Positions 10,812 to 24,214 of a stretch of 64,000 nucleotides of DNA are shown here, piece by piece; position 1 is the stretch's first letter; every line of letters starts with the position of its first letter. A program made the position numbers and the translations under genes. The DNA is taken from positions 14,243,001 to 14,307,000 of the forward strand of contig NC_084933.1 in NCBI RefSeq assembly GCF_958298935.1, read 5' to 3'. The notes beneath the pieces were generated by a model that was not told the DNA's origin, made no database searches, and was given only the letters and a program-made list of their open reading frames with translations. Source of the DNA: Phragmites australis. Its lineage: Eukaryota > Streptophyta > Magnoliopsida > Poales > Poaceae.

Positions 10812-13800
10812 ATGGGGTTATTCCGGGCGGCGTCCGGTCTGGCCCGGGTGACGCTGCGGCGGAGTCTGTCGTGCGCCCCGGCGAGCCCCTTCGCCGGTGG
10901 CGTCCCCGGCGCTGCGCCGGCGCGGTACTTCCACTCCACGCGCCCGCGACGGTATGCCGCGCCGGTGCCGCGCGCCGTGCCGCTCTCGCGCCTCACCGAC
11001 AGCTTCCTCGACGGGACCAGCAGCGTGTACCTCGAGGAGCTGCAGCGCGCGTGGGAGGCCGACCCCAACTCCGTCGACGAGTCCTGGGACAACTTCTTCC
11101 GCAACTTCGTCGGGCAGGCCGCCACCTCGCCCGGCATCTCCGGGCAGACCATCCAGGAGAGCATGAGGCTGCTGCTGCTCGTGAGGGCGTACCAGGTGAG
11201 CGGGCACATGAAGGCAAAGCTCGATCCGCTTGGTCTGGAGGAGCGGCCTGTCCCGGATGTGCTGGACCCGGCGTTCTACGGATTCTCTGAGGCGGATTTG
11301 GATAGGGAGTTCTTCCTTGGGGTGTGGAGGATGGCTGGGTTCTTGTCGGAGAATCGGCCCGTGCAGACGCTGCGTTCCGTGCTGGAGAGGCTTGAGCGGG
11401 CCTACTGTGGCACCATTGGGTATGAGTACATGCACATAGCTGACCGGGAGAAGTGCAACTGGCTCAGGGATAGGATTGAGACGGTTAACTCGAGGGAGTA
11501 CTCCTACGATCGTCGCCAGGTCATGCTCGATAGGCTTATCTGGAGCACGCAGTTTGAGAATTTCTTGGCAACAAAGTGGACAACCGCAAAACGGTTCGGT
11601 CTTGAAGGTGCAGAGACACTGATCCCTGGCATGAAGGAGATGTTTGACAGGGCAGCTGATCTTGGTGTGGAGAGTATTGTCATTGGGATGCCACACAGAG
11701 GCAGGCTGAATGTCTTGGGAAATGTCGTGCGGAAGCCCTTGCGGCAGATCTTCAGCGAGTTTAGTGGTGGTACCAAGCCTGTTGATGAAGGGGAGGGGCT
11801 GTATACAGGAACTGGTGATGTGAAGTACCATCTCGGAACTTCGTACGATAGGCCTACCAGAGGTGGGAAACATATCCATCTGTCATTAGTTGCAAATCCG
11901 AGCCATTTGGAAGCGGTAGATCCAGTTGTTGCGGGGAAGACAAGAGCAAAACAGTACTACTCCAATGATAATGACAGGACCAAGAATTTGGGGGTATTGC
12001 TGCACGGTGATGGAAGTTTCTCAGGGCAGGGTGTTGTGTACGAGACCCTGCATCTCAGTGCCCTTCCAAACTACACCACCGGTGGGACAATTCATATTGT
12101 GGTCAATAATCAGGTTGCATTCACTACTGATCCAAGGTCAGGGAGGTCTTCACAGTATTGCACAGATGTAGCAAAAGCATTGGATGCTCCAATTTTTCAC
12201 GTTAACGGTGACGACTTGGAGGCAGTGGTTCATGTCTGTGAGCTTGCTGCAGAGTGGCGACAAACATTTCATTCTGATGTGGTAGTGGATATTGTATGCT
12301 ACCGGCGATTTGGGCATAATGAGATTGACGAGCCCTCCTTCACCCAGCCTAAGATGTACAAGGTATAGGTTATTTTCACCTATCTTGTTAAGATCTAGCA
12401 CAATTTTATGCATCCTTGGTCTCCGGATACTTATTCCTATCCTGATTCTTGCTGTACCTTATGAGTAATGATATCTCCTGTCCTCCCATCTAGTTATATG
12501 CTAAGGGACAAAAAATGTGAGTTCTGAGTATTTTACTATGTATCTTTTGGTATGAGAATCAGAACAATGTTTTTAAGTCAGCAATTAATATTGGTTCTGA
12601 ATAATCAAATTTTGGTATAGTTTTGGTCTTATCTGCATCACTGTTACCTGTGCCCATTCACATTTAAAAATTTCTTATTTGCATCAGGTGATTAGGAACC
12701 ATCCAAGTGCGCTTGAGATTTATCAAAGTAAGCTGTTAGAATCCAGGAAGATCTCCAAGGAAGATATTGATAAGTTAAACAAGAAGGTCAGCACTATACT
12801 GAATGAGGAATTCAAAAACAGCAAAGACTATGTCCCCAACAAGAGAGACTGGCTTTCAGCTTACTGGACTGAGTTCAAGTCACCAGAGCAGATTTCTCGT
12901 ATCCGAAACACCGGGTAAATCATCCGTCCCTTCCATTTTGACTATTTTCTGTGTCCCCCTCCACGTTTTGAGTAAATCTCATCTGAAAAAAGAAAAACAT
13001 TTTGAGTACGTAGCTTTGATGCAATGCATTTGCAACCATGCAGTGTCAAGCCAGAGATTCTAAAACGTGTTGGAGAAGCCATGACTACTCTGCCAGAAAA
13101 TTTCAAGCCTCACAGGGCTGTGAAGAAGATTTTTGATCAGCGGCGTCAGATGATTGAGACTGGGGAAGGCATCGATTGGGCAGTGGGTGAAGCACTTGCT
13201 TTTGCTACTCTTATAGTTGAGGGAAACCATGTCAGGTTAAGTGGTCAGGATGTTGAGAGGGGTACATTCAGCCACCGTCATTCTGTCATCCATGACCAGG
13301 AAACTGGAGAGCAGTACTGCCCGCTTGATCACCTTGTTATGAACCAAAATGAGGAGCTGTTTACTGTAAGCAACAGGTATGAATTCAGATATACTAACTT
13401 GTTCCAGTTAGGGGTGGGCATGTATCTTTTAAAGGAAACATGAATATTAATATAACCAGATAGACCCATGAAAACCAAGCTAATTCTGTCAGCTGCACTA
13501 TTGGATTTCGGTGTCTACATAGCGAGTGATAAAATTTCAATACAAGGCTTTGCATATCCATATGTCAAACAACTTGAGGTATTTTTATGATGTAGCACTA
13601 TCTGTGGTCATAGGTTGACAGCTGACATATGGCTTTGAGACTTTGATCAATTATGCTTTCTATTGTTATTAATTCTAGAAATGAAATCGATATGAACATA
13701 CTCCTTTCTTGCTTTCTAAGAGAAATACTTTGGAACAAACAATGCTGCATCTTTAATTACTGAAGACTAGGATGTCAAGCTCCAACTTTGGTAGTGTTGG

Positions 13801-16800
13801 TAAACCACAATGGCGTCCGCTCTCGCCCCCGCTCTCCCGCTCGTTCGCGACCCCATCCGCCTCTCTTGCCAAGCTCCTTGCTGCCTCCCTCCTCCACCTT
13901 GTTGCCGCTCATGGCGTCCACTTCTCCCTTGTGGCCTATTAGGTCTGCTTGGTTCTGTGATGGAAGGAGATCAAACTCCTTCCCCGCCGGACTGGGACTT
14001 GGCCCCCGGAAGATGTTTTCAAACTGAGGTTCTTGCTCGTTTCGGCTCATCGGTACATTACCCCTTCTCCCCCCGTGGTTGTTTCTTCATGTTTGTGGTG
14101 TTTCGTCGCTTCACCTTTTGTCTCTTTGAGGATTATGTGGGGCTTACTCTGTTTTTGATTCTTGGTAGCTTTCCTGCCGGTTTTTATGTGCATCTTGAAT
14201 CAGATAGACTCTTCAGATTCTCAGTTGCTACTAAGGAAGTTGGTCTTTTCATTTATGGGCTGAAGCGTGTTATCACGGATCATTTTGATGTTTACTTCCA
14301 TCTTTGGAGAGATGGAGGGGCTGATTGGAGGAAAGAAGAGCGCCGTAGGTTAGCCGAGGAAGAGAAACAATGGACTATGGTTTTCTGTTCCAATAGAAAT
14401 AAGGTTCGTCCTTCCCCAGCAAAGCATGTTTCTTTTGCCACCCGTTTGATCATGCCCTCCCCGATCAAGGAATCAGTTCCTTCTCTCCCTCCTCATAGCG
14501 TCAAGTTTGGAGTTTTTTCTTGTCTAATTTCCTTACTGACTTGCTCTTCCCTTGGTTCGCAGTTCAGCTTTGGAAAGTTATTTTTTTTCAAATCCTCAAA
14601 CGGTGCTGCCTAGGGACTCCTCCCCTCGCTCAGGCTCGACATCCTCGCCTCTAGGCCCGGCTGACCTCGGGCCCCTAGACCCTAGCTTGCGGCGAGCCTC
14701 CCATCATCATCCCAGACCTAACAGCTAGTGGAGACATGGGATGGTTAGCTCTGCCCTGTCAAACACATCCTTCTCTCACCCGTTGGCTAATTTTGCCCGT
14801 GGATTTGCTAACTTGCCTGAGGAGGCATGTAGGAGACATTGGGAATGAAAGAGCTCTCAATGGTGCCTTTCTGAATCAAGGGGCCCACACGATCAGCCCT
14901 CCGCGGGAGTCTCTCCTTTCAAGCCACTGTCTCAGGTGCTTGGGACGGGGCCACTCTGTCAGAGAATGCCACGGGGATATCAGGTGCAAGTTTTGCTTCT
15001 CCTATGGCCACATTGCAAAATTCTGTCAAAAAAAGTGTTTTGGCAAGCGGTTTCGCTAGGTCCCCAAGGGCAGTTGCGCTATGGCTAATCACACTCGAGA
15101 TGGTATTGGTTCTCGCGCCCCTCTGTCCTCCCAAGGCACCTCTCCACCTCGTCTTCAAGCGGAGAAAGCCTCACCCTCCCTTGCACTGGAAACTGCCCCC
15201 CACTCTTCCCATCAGGATCGCCTCCGCCTTCCCCTACCTACTCCGGTGTGATTGAAGTTCCAGTTGAGGCTGAGAAGATGGCGAACTTTGTAGTGAATCC
15301 GTTGAGGTTCATCCTGCCAGAAATGGTGGTTGAAGGTGGCCCTGACAGGCTCTCTAGAGCCTTCGTCTTTCTTGCTGGTAATCCCCTGCAACTTTATGAG
15401 TTCACCATTGCTGTTGCCCTAGATGACGACATTGATGTCGATGAGTATAATGCCTTTATGCACCAAATCAGACACTACTTAGTTAATCGACATTTCCACG
15501 TCCAATTCTGTTGCCCCCATCCCCACGGTGTTGGTTTGTTCCAGATGAGAGATAATTTCCAAAGAGATCGTGTGATTAGCGAGCCTTTTCATGTTATAGA
15601 TGGGTTCAGAATCAAATTTATCAAGCATGATGCCGCTAGAAACTTCAGACATTCTCCCTGTGCCAGAGTTGGATGGTTTTTACTCCTTAGTTTTCCCCTA
15701 GACTACTTCTTGGACCCAGCTTGTGCGACGTTTGGAAAGTTGATCCATTGGCACAACAAAACTAGAAACAAGGCCCATGTGTTAGTGAAATAGCTCTTTG
15801 ATTCTGCGGACAATGTTCTAAGAAGCCTTGTGATCAAGCAGGATGTGCCTTGGGGTGGCACCGGGCGTTCCTGGACAATACCTGTTTATGTCTTCAATAG
15901 TGAATTTGCAAACCTTCAACCTCAGGATGAAGAGGAAGCCCCCCTCCCCCCCTAAACAATGGAAACCCTCACCCCTTTCATGATCCAGTGATCCTGAGAG
16001 AACAGCAAGAGCATGGGGCCAGGTAGACCAGCCATGGCACCCGCTTCAAGGTATCCAGGGTTGGGATGTCCATGCCCAGCAGGCGGGGCACAATGCGGGA
16101 GATCCTATCTAGCGAGCTAATCCCGTGATCGTGCAGGCTCTCTACGCTCCCCAGCCTCCGTCTCACCAGCACTCCCACTCACTAAGCTTTGGGGAGGAGG
16201 ACGAAGATTTCGACTCCTCTTCGTTTGTCAATCAGATAGCACAATAGGGCAATGGCCCAGAAAGAGAGGTGGTGGCTTTCCAGTTTGATCAAGATTTTCG
16301 TTTCTCTCCAGACCAAATGAATCAGTTTCAAATCTGATGCTCCCTTTTATGAATGAGTCTTTTAAAAGAATCATGCAAGTGGCTAAGGAAAACTTTCAGT
16401 CTCAGCCCAGGGGGGGGGTGGCAGTCTTCCCCCTGCCAGAAGGGTCTGAAAAGTTTTCAGTGGGGCAGTTGATCGATCCTCTCTCTTTGTAAGAACTTTG
16501 CGGCTATGATGCATTAGAAAGAATTGGATGTCTGGCTTCAAGGAAAGCCTCTTTGTTCAGAGCTTGAACCGGGTCTAGGTGACAATTCCCCCATTGCCAA
16601 GGATTGAATTGGTGGACTCCTTACCTCTCCAGGTCACTGCAAGCCCCCAGAACCTTCATCCTATAATCTCTATGCCTGAAGAGGATCCCTTGGATGTCCC
16701 GGATAATAGTTTGTCTCCAGAGCTGAGCAAAATGGACATCAATATTGAAACCAGACTGGCTGTTAACAGGAACATCTCCATTTCCTACAAGAGAAGGAAA

Positions 16801-19800
16801 CCATGTATGGATGTCTTTTCTATCACAAATGGAAAATCAGTTGTTGCTGTATCTAGGTCTCCGCTAATTCATAAGAACTCAAGCAGAAAATTGACACCCC
16901 CATCATGGACAAAGAACTTCGGAGGAGCCAAAGGAACACCAAAAATGCCTTAGGATTCAGAAATCCTACTGTCGGTTGTCCTACTAGAACTGCTAAGAGA
17001 AGCACAAGAATAGCTCCGGGTCTCTCGGTGTTGACACTGGATGTGTGTAATGTTTCCTCTCTCAATGGGTTTCCTGGCCTCTCTAAATTCCATAGCCTTG
17101 ATGACTTGATAAATTTATTGATTTTGTGCCGGCTATATCAATTGGTGCTATCCAGAAAGAGGCTGTGGAGGTTTGCCGTCTCTTTCCTGAGGAAGTGACG
17201 AAGGAGCTGTTGGACGCTAGGATAGAGGAGCCTGAAGACGGCCAGCATGTCTCATCAACTTCTTAGGTCTTCTGGGATGTTAGTCCATTCTTTTGGTTGG
17301 GCTCGGGCCCTTTGGTTAGAGAAGGGTGTGTTGTGGAACCTTAAGACTGTGCTACCTATCTGCCCTATTCAACCCCTTGATGTTATTAACTATGTCTGTA
17401 TGGACTGCCACATCTTTTGGCTAGTTGTTGTCTCACCCCTTTTATTTATGGCTATAGCTCATGTTTACGGTATCCCTACGTCCCAATCGTTCTGGACTCG
17501 ATGGTCACTTTGGCGTATTTTCATGATTATGTTTCTGGTCATGCATGCTTGTGTTTCTTGGTGTTGCTTGAAATTTTTTGGCCTGTGGCAAAATTCAGAA
17601 TGATCTGTGCAATTACCCCTTCAATGAATAGTCACAAGAGAACCTGGAACATCCTGAATTGGAACATTAGGGGTCTGAATGCTGAACGGAAATCAATGGC
17701 CGTGCGTGATAAAATTGAAGAGAGTTCTTGCTCCAATCTATGCATTCAAGAAACAAAAATGGAGCACATTGATGCTCATTTTCTCAAGAAAATTGCTTCG
17801 AAGAAGTTCAACAAATTTTCCTTTGTCCCCTATTGGGGGGGGGGGCTCTAGGGGTATTCTCATTGCCTGGATGGGGTCTCTTTTCACCGGAAATATCACC
17901 TTCTCAACCCCTTATGTGTTGACTGTTGCATTCATTTCCAATTTAAACTCTGAACAGTGGTATCTCATGACAGTCTATGGGTTGTGTCAAGGGCCAGAGA
18001 GGCAAGCTTTCATTGACTGTCTCAATGATTATGAACTTTAACTTCTACATGTCTCTTGATGACAGGAATAAGCCAGGGGGTAATCTAAATGATATAGCTT
18101 TCTTCAATGAGGTTATCAGCAACTTGGGTCTGATTGAGATTCCTTTGAAAGGTAGAAAATATACTTACAACAGTATGCAGGACGATCCTCTCCTCGAGCA
18201 GCTCGATTGGTGCTTCACTTCTGTTAATTGGACTTTAGACTACCCCAACACTCCCTTGCTCCCTCTTGCAAAGCCAATCTCTGATCACTCTCCCTGTTTT
18301 GTTCAAATTGGCACCAAGATCCCCAAAGCCTAGGTCTTCAGATTTGAAATTTTTTGGGTTCAATAGCTTGGTTTCATGGAGCTTGTCCAAGCCACTTGGA
18401 ATTCTCACTCTAGGGAGACATCTAGTCCTAAAATCATCTCCTCCAAATTAAAGCTTCTTAGAAGGGTCTTAAGAATATGGAGCAAAGGGTTCTCTTAATT
18501 AATCTTATTAGAGATTGCAGCAGTGTGTTACAAGCTTTGGAAAAAATTGAAGAACGAAGAAATCTCTTCATTCAGGAAAGAAACTTCAGAAGAATCCTTA
18601 AAAAGCATATTCTCAAGTTGCTCCGCTATAAGAATGAATATTGGTGGAAAAGATGTACTATTAGATGGATTACTTTTGGTGACGAAAGCACCAAATTCTT
18701 CCACACGGCAACCATTGAAAGATTTAGAAAAAAAATTCTATCACTATCGTGCAAGCAAATGATGGAAGCTTGATAAGCAACCATGAAGAAAAAACAGCTA
18801 CTCTCTACAATGCCTTCAAAAGCAGAATGGGAACTTCTGATAACTTGACTATGTTGTTCAATCTTGATTAGCTTATTCACAGATCAAACACCCTTGAAGC
18901 ACTCACTGATCCTTTCTCCATGGATGAAATTGAGGTGGTGGTAAAAAATATGCCATCCGACAAATCTCCGGGCCCGGATGGGTTTAATGGCTTCTTCTGC
19001 AAGAACTGTTGGCAAATCATCAAAAATAACTTCTACAGGCTTTATGCAGACTTTTACAACGGGAATATCAATTTGCAGGCTCTGAATAGCTCATTCATCA
19101 CCCTGATTCCTAAAAGTAATAACTCCGTCACTGCTAAAGATTTTAGGCCCATTTCCTTGCTTAACTGCAGCTTAAAGCTTACCACAAAATTGCTGGCAGA
19201 TAGACTGTAGAGAGTCATCATTCCTATTATCCATAGAAATCAATATGGTTTTATCAAGAATAGAATAATTCAAGACTGCCTGGCTTGGGCCTTTGAATAT
19301 CTCCATCAGTGCCACTCCTCTAAACATGAGCTCATTATGCTTAAGCTGGATTTTGAAAAGGTGTTTGACACAGTGGATCACAATGTCATTCTTGTAATGT
19401 CTCAGAAATTTGGTTTCCCCTCGCGATGGATCAGTTGGTTAAATTCCATACTGAGTTTGGCTTTCTCTTCCATTCTTCTCAATGGCGTTCCTAGTAAAAC
19501 TTTCAACTGCAGGAGAGGGGTGAGGTAAGGCGACCCACTGTCTCCACTCCTTTTCATGTTGGTTGCTGATTTGTTACAATACATCAGCAATGAAGCTCAT
19601 GCAAGGGGCATTCTTAACAAGCCTATCCCAAGCAATGATACTCAAGATTTCCCCATAATTCAATATGCAGATGACACCCTGCTTTTCATGGAGGGTTCAC
19701 CGCATCAACTCTTCTGCCTAAAAGGAATCCTACATTCTTTCTCAACCTTTACTGGCTTGAAAGTGCACTATGATAAATCTCGCCTCGTTCCTATTAATAT

Positions 19801-22800
19801 GGGTCAAGAAAAGGCCTCTCTCTTGGCAGGGGTCTTTGGTTGTGTGGTGGGCTCCTTCCCTTTCACCTATCTAGGTTTACCCCTGGGCATAACTAGGCCT
19901 ACAGTGGAGGATCATGCGCCTTTGATGAACAAGATTGAAAGGAGGTTATCTGCTAGCTCTAACCTCCTCACCATGGCGGGAATATTAGAAATGGTTAATT
20001 TAGTTCTCTCATCTTTGCCCACTTACACTGTGCATCCTCTGTATTCCCGCAACTGTGATCCAAACAATAAATAGAGCAAGAAAACATTATCTTTGGAGGG
20101 GTCTTGATATCAACTATTCGAAAAAGGCTTTGGTGGCTTGGGATAAAGTCTGTAGGCTCAAAATGAAAGGTGGCCTGGGTGTTATCAACCACAAAATTCA
20201 GAATGAAGCCCTCCTTAAGCACTTGCATAAGTTCTACAATAAGCATGACCTCCCTTGGGTAAAGCTGATCTGGAATGTCCATTACTCCAATGGACAAGTT
20301 CCTCATCTGGGAACGACAAAGGGCTCCTTTTGATGGAAGGATATTTTAAAATATGTCGATCACTACAGAGGCATTGTCAGTTGCACAGTGGGGAATGGTG
20401 ACTCTATCCTACTCTGGAATGATGTCTGGAATAATTATATCCTTAGACTCAGACTCCCAAGACTGTTCTCTTATGCCAGGAATGAAAATATCTCTATAGC
20501 AGAGTTTAGACAAGATATGTCAATGCATAAATGCATAGGCATTTCTACACCCCTATCTCAGAGCAAACTTTCTAGGAATTCACAACTCACATCATGAATT
20601 CCATACAAAGTAATCATAGCAATACGGATGTTTGGCAATATTTATGGGGTTCTGGAGATTACACAACAAACAAGTTCTACAAACTAACCTTCAAGGGGAT
20701 CCACCCACCTACGCCTTTCAGTTGGATTTTGAATTCCAAAGGTAGCAGAAAGCTAAAAGTCTTCACCTGGCGGCTGCTCATGGACAGACTAAATACTAGA
20801 AACCTTCTGAAAAGGAAAAAGCTCAAAATTGAAAGAAATAACTACAATTGTGTGTTCTGCAATGGTAGCGTGGAAGAAACAGCCTTCCATCTTTTCTTTG
20901 GGTGCCCTTTTGCTACCCGGTGCTAGACTCATATCAACATGACTTGGGACAAGCAACTTCAATTTTTCCACATGTTGAGCAAAGCCAAGAGAGATTTCCC
21001 CCACCTGTTCTTCATGGAGATCTTTATTATCACAGCTTGGCTATCTGGAAAGCGATAAATGATGTCATTTTTAGAAACTCGGCTGTTTCCTTCTCTACCT
21101 GGAAAGTGTCATTTGTAAATGAGGTGTGTGTACAATCCTTTAGGTTGCCTCTGTCCTTGAGACCCCTTGTCTCTACCTGGCTTTCTTCGCCACCTTAGCT
21201 CTTCTCTCCCTCTTTATAGCCCCTCCTTTTTGTTTGTCTGTTTGTTCTTCTCTTTGGTTTTTTTTTATATAATATATACCACAGTATGGGTTTTCTCCCC
21301 TACTGTTTTCCCTCAAAAAAAACTTTGGCAGTGTTGGTCTTGGGGGTGTACTGCCTACTTACTGTTGATGCCTGGGTATCTTGGTATCATTAATTTAATT
21401 TGAAAATATGAGATAGTGCTACAGAGTTTGTACTGGTGAATCGAGCAGCTCAAGTGAGGGGCGCTGAAGTAACATGGGGCGGGGGTATGATCATGGCTAA
21501 GGACATGCTGCATAAATAGGCCTTATTTCCATGCATTATAGGCACTGAGATGATGTAGTTGACAAACAAATTATTAAAGAAGCATCATGAGTACTGTGAT
21601 TGGGTAGTCTGATTAAAACAACTCAGAGATAGGGCAGATTGATAAATATTTCAATGTTAGGTGGGTTAGACAGCTGGTTTCCACATGCTCATATATCGTC
21701 TTGAACTGACAAAAATGTGAATCAAAATAGAAGAAATTCATAACCAAATATTTTATGCCCTCCTAACTGTAATTTTAGTTTCAGATGAAAACCACTTTTG
21801 GGCTGTCCTTTACCGAATCATAGCATTGAGGTTTATAGCTGGTATAAGTATTTAAATATATGGGGATACCCTCACTTCATGCCTTACTATTTTCCCTTTT
21901 GGTGATCGATCTGGTTTTATTTTGACCTGATCTGATGTATGCAATAATTTTGACAGTTCCCTGTCAGAATTTGCTGTTTTGGGCTTTGAGTTGGGTTACT
22001 CCATGGAGAATCCGAACTCACTGGTCCTATGGGAAGCTCAGTTTGGTGATTTTGCAAATGGAGCTCAAGTTATATTTGATCAGTTCCTGAGTAGTGGGGA
22101 GTCAAAATGGCTCCGGCAGACTGGCCTTGTTGTTTGCCTTCCACATGGATATGATGGTCAGGGGCCTGAACATTCTAGTGCTAGATTGGAGCGCTTCCTT
22201 CAGGTATTATTTTACATGTTCAACTGCAAAGATGCGGGCACAACAATCTCTTGCGTTTGAAGTAATATCCATGCAGATGAAAGAAACAAATGCAAGAGAA
22301 CTTACTGTAAATTAGCTCTTAGAAATTTCATCGCTGCATACACAATGCTTGAACTGCCATAATTCTACTGCCTATTTTTCTTGAAAATATTATTATGCCA
22401 TTTGCCAATGATAAACATTATTATTTTTCATGTACCAGCGAAGTGTTTTTTCTTTGTTACTTACAATGTTTTCCCTTTGTCATGAGCTGTTAACTAGACT
22501 GCTAACTACCTACATGCAAACCTCTATCATGTGAGTGCACCTTAATTGTCCATGATAGCTCACCAGTCACAGCATTAACTTGCACTTTCAATACTTTTGT
22601 GTTTTGACTAAAGACCACACCACATCCACTTGCACTTTGTATATTAAATTTGTAGTTATACTTCTTTATTGGGCAGTTTATCAGTTGTATTCTACATCTT
22701 GTAATGAGTCCAAATGTCACAGGGAAAGATGTTTAATTTTAGTTCATTTATGCACATTCGAAAATACTTGTGCCAAAGTGCATATTTGAAAATATAACTG

Positions 22801-24214
22801 CAAATCTTGGAAGACTCAAAAAATTGTACAAGTGCGAGGGCTTTTTCATGTGCACTTATTTTCCATTCTATTTCTGATGTAGATGCTGATTCGTTTTGGT
22901 TACCTACATTGTCGTATATAAAACATCAGCAACTGTATTGCAGATGAGTGATGACAACCCTTATGTTATACCTGAGATGGATCCAACACTGAGGAAGCAA
23001 ATCCAGCAGTGCAATTGGCAGGTTGTGAATGTAACGACTCCTGCAAATTACTTCCATGTTCTGCGTCGCCAGGTGAAAATCTTAGTACATTTACTCCTTT
23101 CCCCCTGCAAAACCATCTTAGGGTGCATCAAAGTATGTTTTCCTGTTTTTCTAGATACACCGGGACTTCAGAAAGCCTTTGATTGTGATGTCTCCGAAGA
23201 ACCTCCTTCGTCACAAGGACTGCAAATCGAATCTATCTGAATTTGATGATCTTGCGGGCCACCCTGGATTTGACAAGCAAGGGACACGCTTCAAGCGTCT
23301 AATAAAAGACAAGAATGATCATAGGGACCTTGAGGAGGGAATCAACCGTTTGATTCTTTGTTCTGGAAAGGTATATTATGTCATACTTTTGGAAGCTGTA
23401 TTTCCAAGAAAGTTACACTCTTCAGCAAGCCTATGTAGTGCCTTATTTTACTATGATTTCAGGTGTACTATGAACTGGATGAGCAAAGGAAGAAAACAGA
23501 GCGCAATGATGTTGCTATCTGCAGAGTTGAGCAGCTCTGCCCGTTCCCCTATGATCTCATCCAGCGCGAGTTGAAGAGATATCCAAGTATGTTAAAAGAA
23601 AAAAAAAAACTCTTGTTCAAATATTCACATTCTAGAGTACTCTTGTCCTTTTCCCGATATTACGAAAAGGCTTGCATGCCATTGCATTGCATTAAGGACA
23701 AAATATAGAAAATAAATAGTTGATGGATATGGGGCGCAACTTTTATTCTGTTGCATGGTTCCTTAATCCAGAGTCAGAATGGACCGGTCAAGAAATAGTG
23801 TACACTTGCATTTTCATTTGTTTACTAGGATATGCTTTTCGTGTTAGGCATTCCAATATCCATTTGATCCAGTATGCAAGCAATAAGGAGAATAATCATT
23901 TCCTTTGTTCTGACGGATCCTTCTAAACAACAAACGAGCTTACATACCACCATCTGATGTGTTTCTGTTCCACAGATGCAGAGATCGTATGGTGCCAAGA
24001 GGAGCCGATGAACATGGGGGCGTACAGCTACATCAGCCCTCGCCTGCTGACAGCGATGAGGGCGCTCGGCCGGGGCACCATAGAGGACATCAAGTACGTC
24101 GGGAGGGCCCCGTCCGCGGCCACCGCGACAGGCTTCTACTCCGTCCACGTGCAGGAGCAAACCGAGCTCGTGCAGAAGGCGCTGCAGCGAGACCCCGTCA
24201 ACTACCCGTTCTGA
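10812..24214 (+). CDS. OGDH: 2-oxoglutarate dehydrogenase E1 component, mitochondrial (8 coding exons)
   Basis: This is the thiamine-diphosphate E1 subunit of the TCA-cycle 2-oxoglutarate dehydrogenase complex. It decarboxylates 2-oxoglutarate and passes the succinyl group to the E2 lipoyl arm in the mitochondrial matrix. Exons: 10812-12362, 12688-12914, 13044-13376, 21957-22203, 22944-23072, 23155-23370, 23463-23586, 23976-24214. All introns are GT-AG and phases match, giving 1021 aa, the usual plant length. Residues 1-47 are Arg-rich without acidic residues, as in a mitochondrial presequence. The E1 N-terminal motif is at about 65-100. [11 protein letters not shown] is at 292-302, [10 protein letters not shown] at 362-371, and the ThDP-binding GDG...NN at 399-433. 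The transketolase pyrimidine-domain motif [14 protein letters not shown] lies in exon 3, with a C-terminal E1 domain in exons 5-8. Exon 1 is strongly GC-rich at its start. Intron 3 is swollen to 8.58 kb by a LINE. No broken residue was seen, so the gene looks functional. Confidence 0.96.
12363..12687 (+). other. OGDH coding intron 1
   Basis: Donor AAG/GTATAG and acceptor GCATCAG/GTG. AT-rich, with no internal feature recognised. The splice joins K517 to the [10 protein letters not shown] segment in phase 0. Confidence 0.85.
13784..13801 (+). repeat. 18-bp LINE target site duplication, left copy
   Basis: AACTTTGGTAGTGTTGGT matches 21321-21338 with a single T/C difference. Confidence 0.88.
13810..15793 (+). 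pseudogene. LINE ORF1-like nucleic-acid-binding protein, decayed
   Basis: The first frame (13810-14613) has a proline-rich start and then a region ([25 protein letters not shown]) resembling ORF1 proteins of grass L1-type LINEs, followed by a charged [13 protein letters not shown] segment. A second frame (14736-15059) holds two CCHC zinc knuckles, [14 protein letters not shown] and [15 protein letters not shown] third (15248-15793) continues with a domain of unknown name. The frame changes between blocks indicate frameshifts or stops. The known role of ORF1 is RNA binding in the retrotransposition particle. Confidence 0.65.
17620..21200 (+). pseudogene. LINE ORF2: endonuclease, reverse transcriptase and zinc-binding region, decayed
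   Basis: An APE-type endonuclease is read from about 17631 ([15 protein letters not shown]) to 18330 (ISDHSPCF). The reverse transcriptase runs from about 18905 to 20050: [45 protein letters not shown], then the active-site YADDTLLF near 19660-19685. A C-terminal zf-RVT-like segment ([14 protein letters not shown], then CVFCNG...HLFFGC) lies at about 20760-20920. In-frame stops occur at about 19208 (after LLADRL) and 19527 (after RRGVR), and there are frameshifts near 17850 and 20070. The copy is therefore inactive. Confidence 0.88.
21321..21338 (+). repeat. 18-bp LINE target site duplication, right copy
   Basis: AACTTTGGCAGTGTTGGT directly follows the A run of the LINE. It matches 13784-13801 at 17 of 18 positions. 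Confidence 0.88.

Larger units (their letters stand above)
13802..21320 (+). mobile_element. L1-type LINE inserted in OGDH intron 3
   Basis: The element carries a LINE ORF1 and ORF2 in order, ends in a short A run (21314-21320), and is flanked by an 18-bp duplication with one mismatch. Length is about 7.52 kb, which suggests a near full-length copy in the same orientation as the host gene. Stops and frameshifts in both ORFs show it is inactive. The intron splice sites of OGDH are untouched, so the host mRNA can still be made. Confidence 0.9.
13377..21956 (+). other. OGDH coding intron 3, enlarged by a LINE
   Basis: Donor CAACAG/GTATGA and acceptor TTTTGACAG/TTCCC. Without the LINE and one duplication copy the intron would be about 1.04 kb. 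The parts outside the LINE (13377-13783 and 21339-21956) are ordinary AT-rich intron sequence. The splice rebuilds the Ser codon in VSNSSLSEF, which supports these boundaries. Confidence 0.88.

Noticed and set aside
10818..11879. A 353-codon open frame antisense to OGDH exon 1
   Set aside because: It mirrors the GC-rich, codon-biased exon on the opposite strand and shows no domain. Long antisense frames are expected over such exons.
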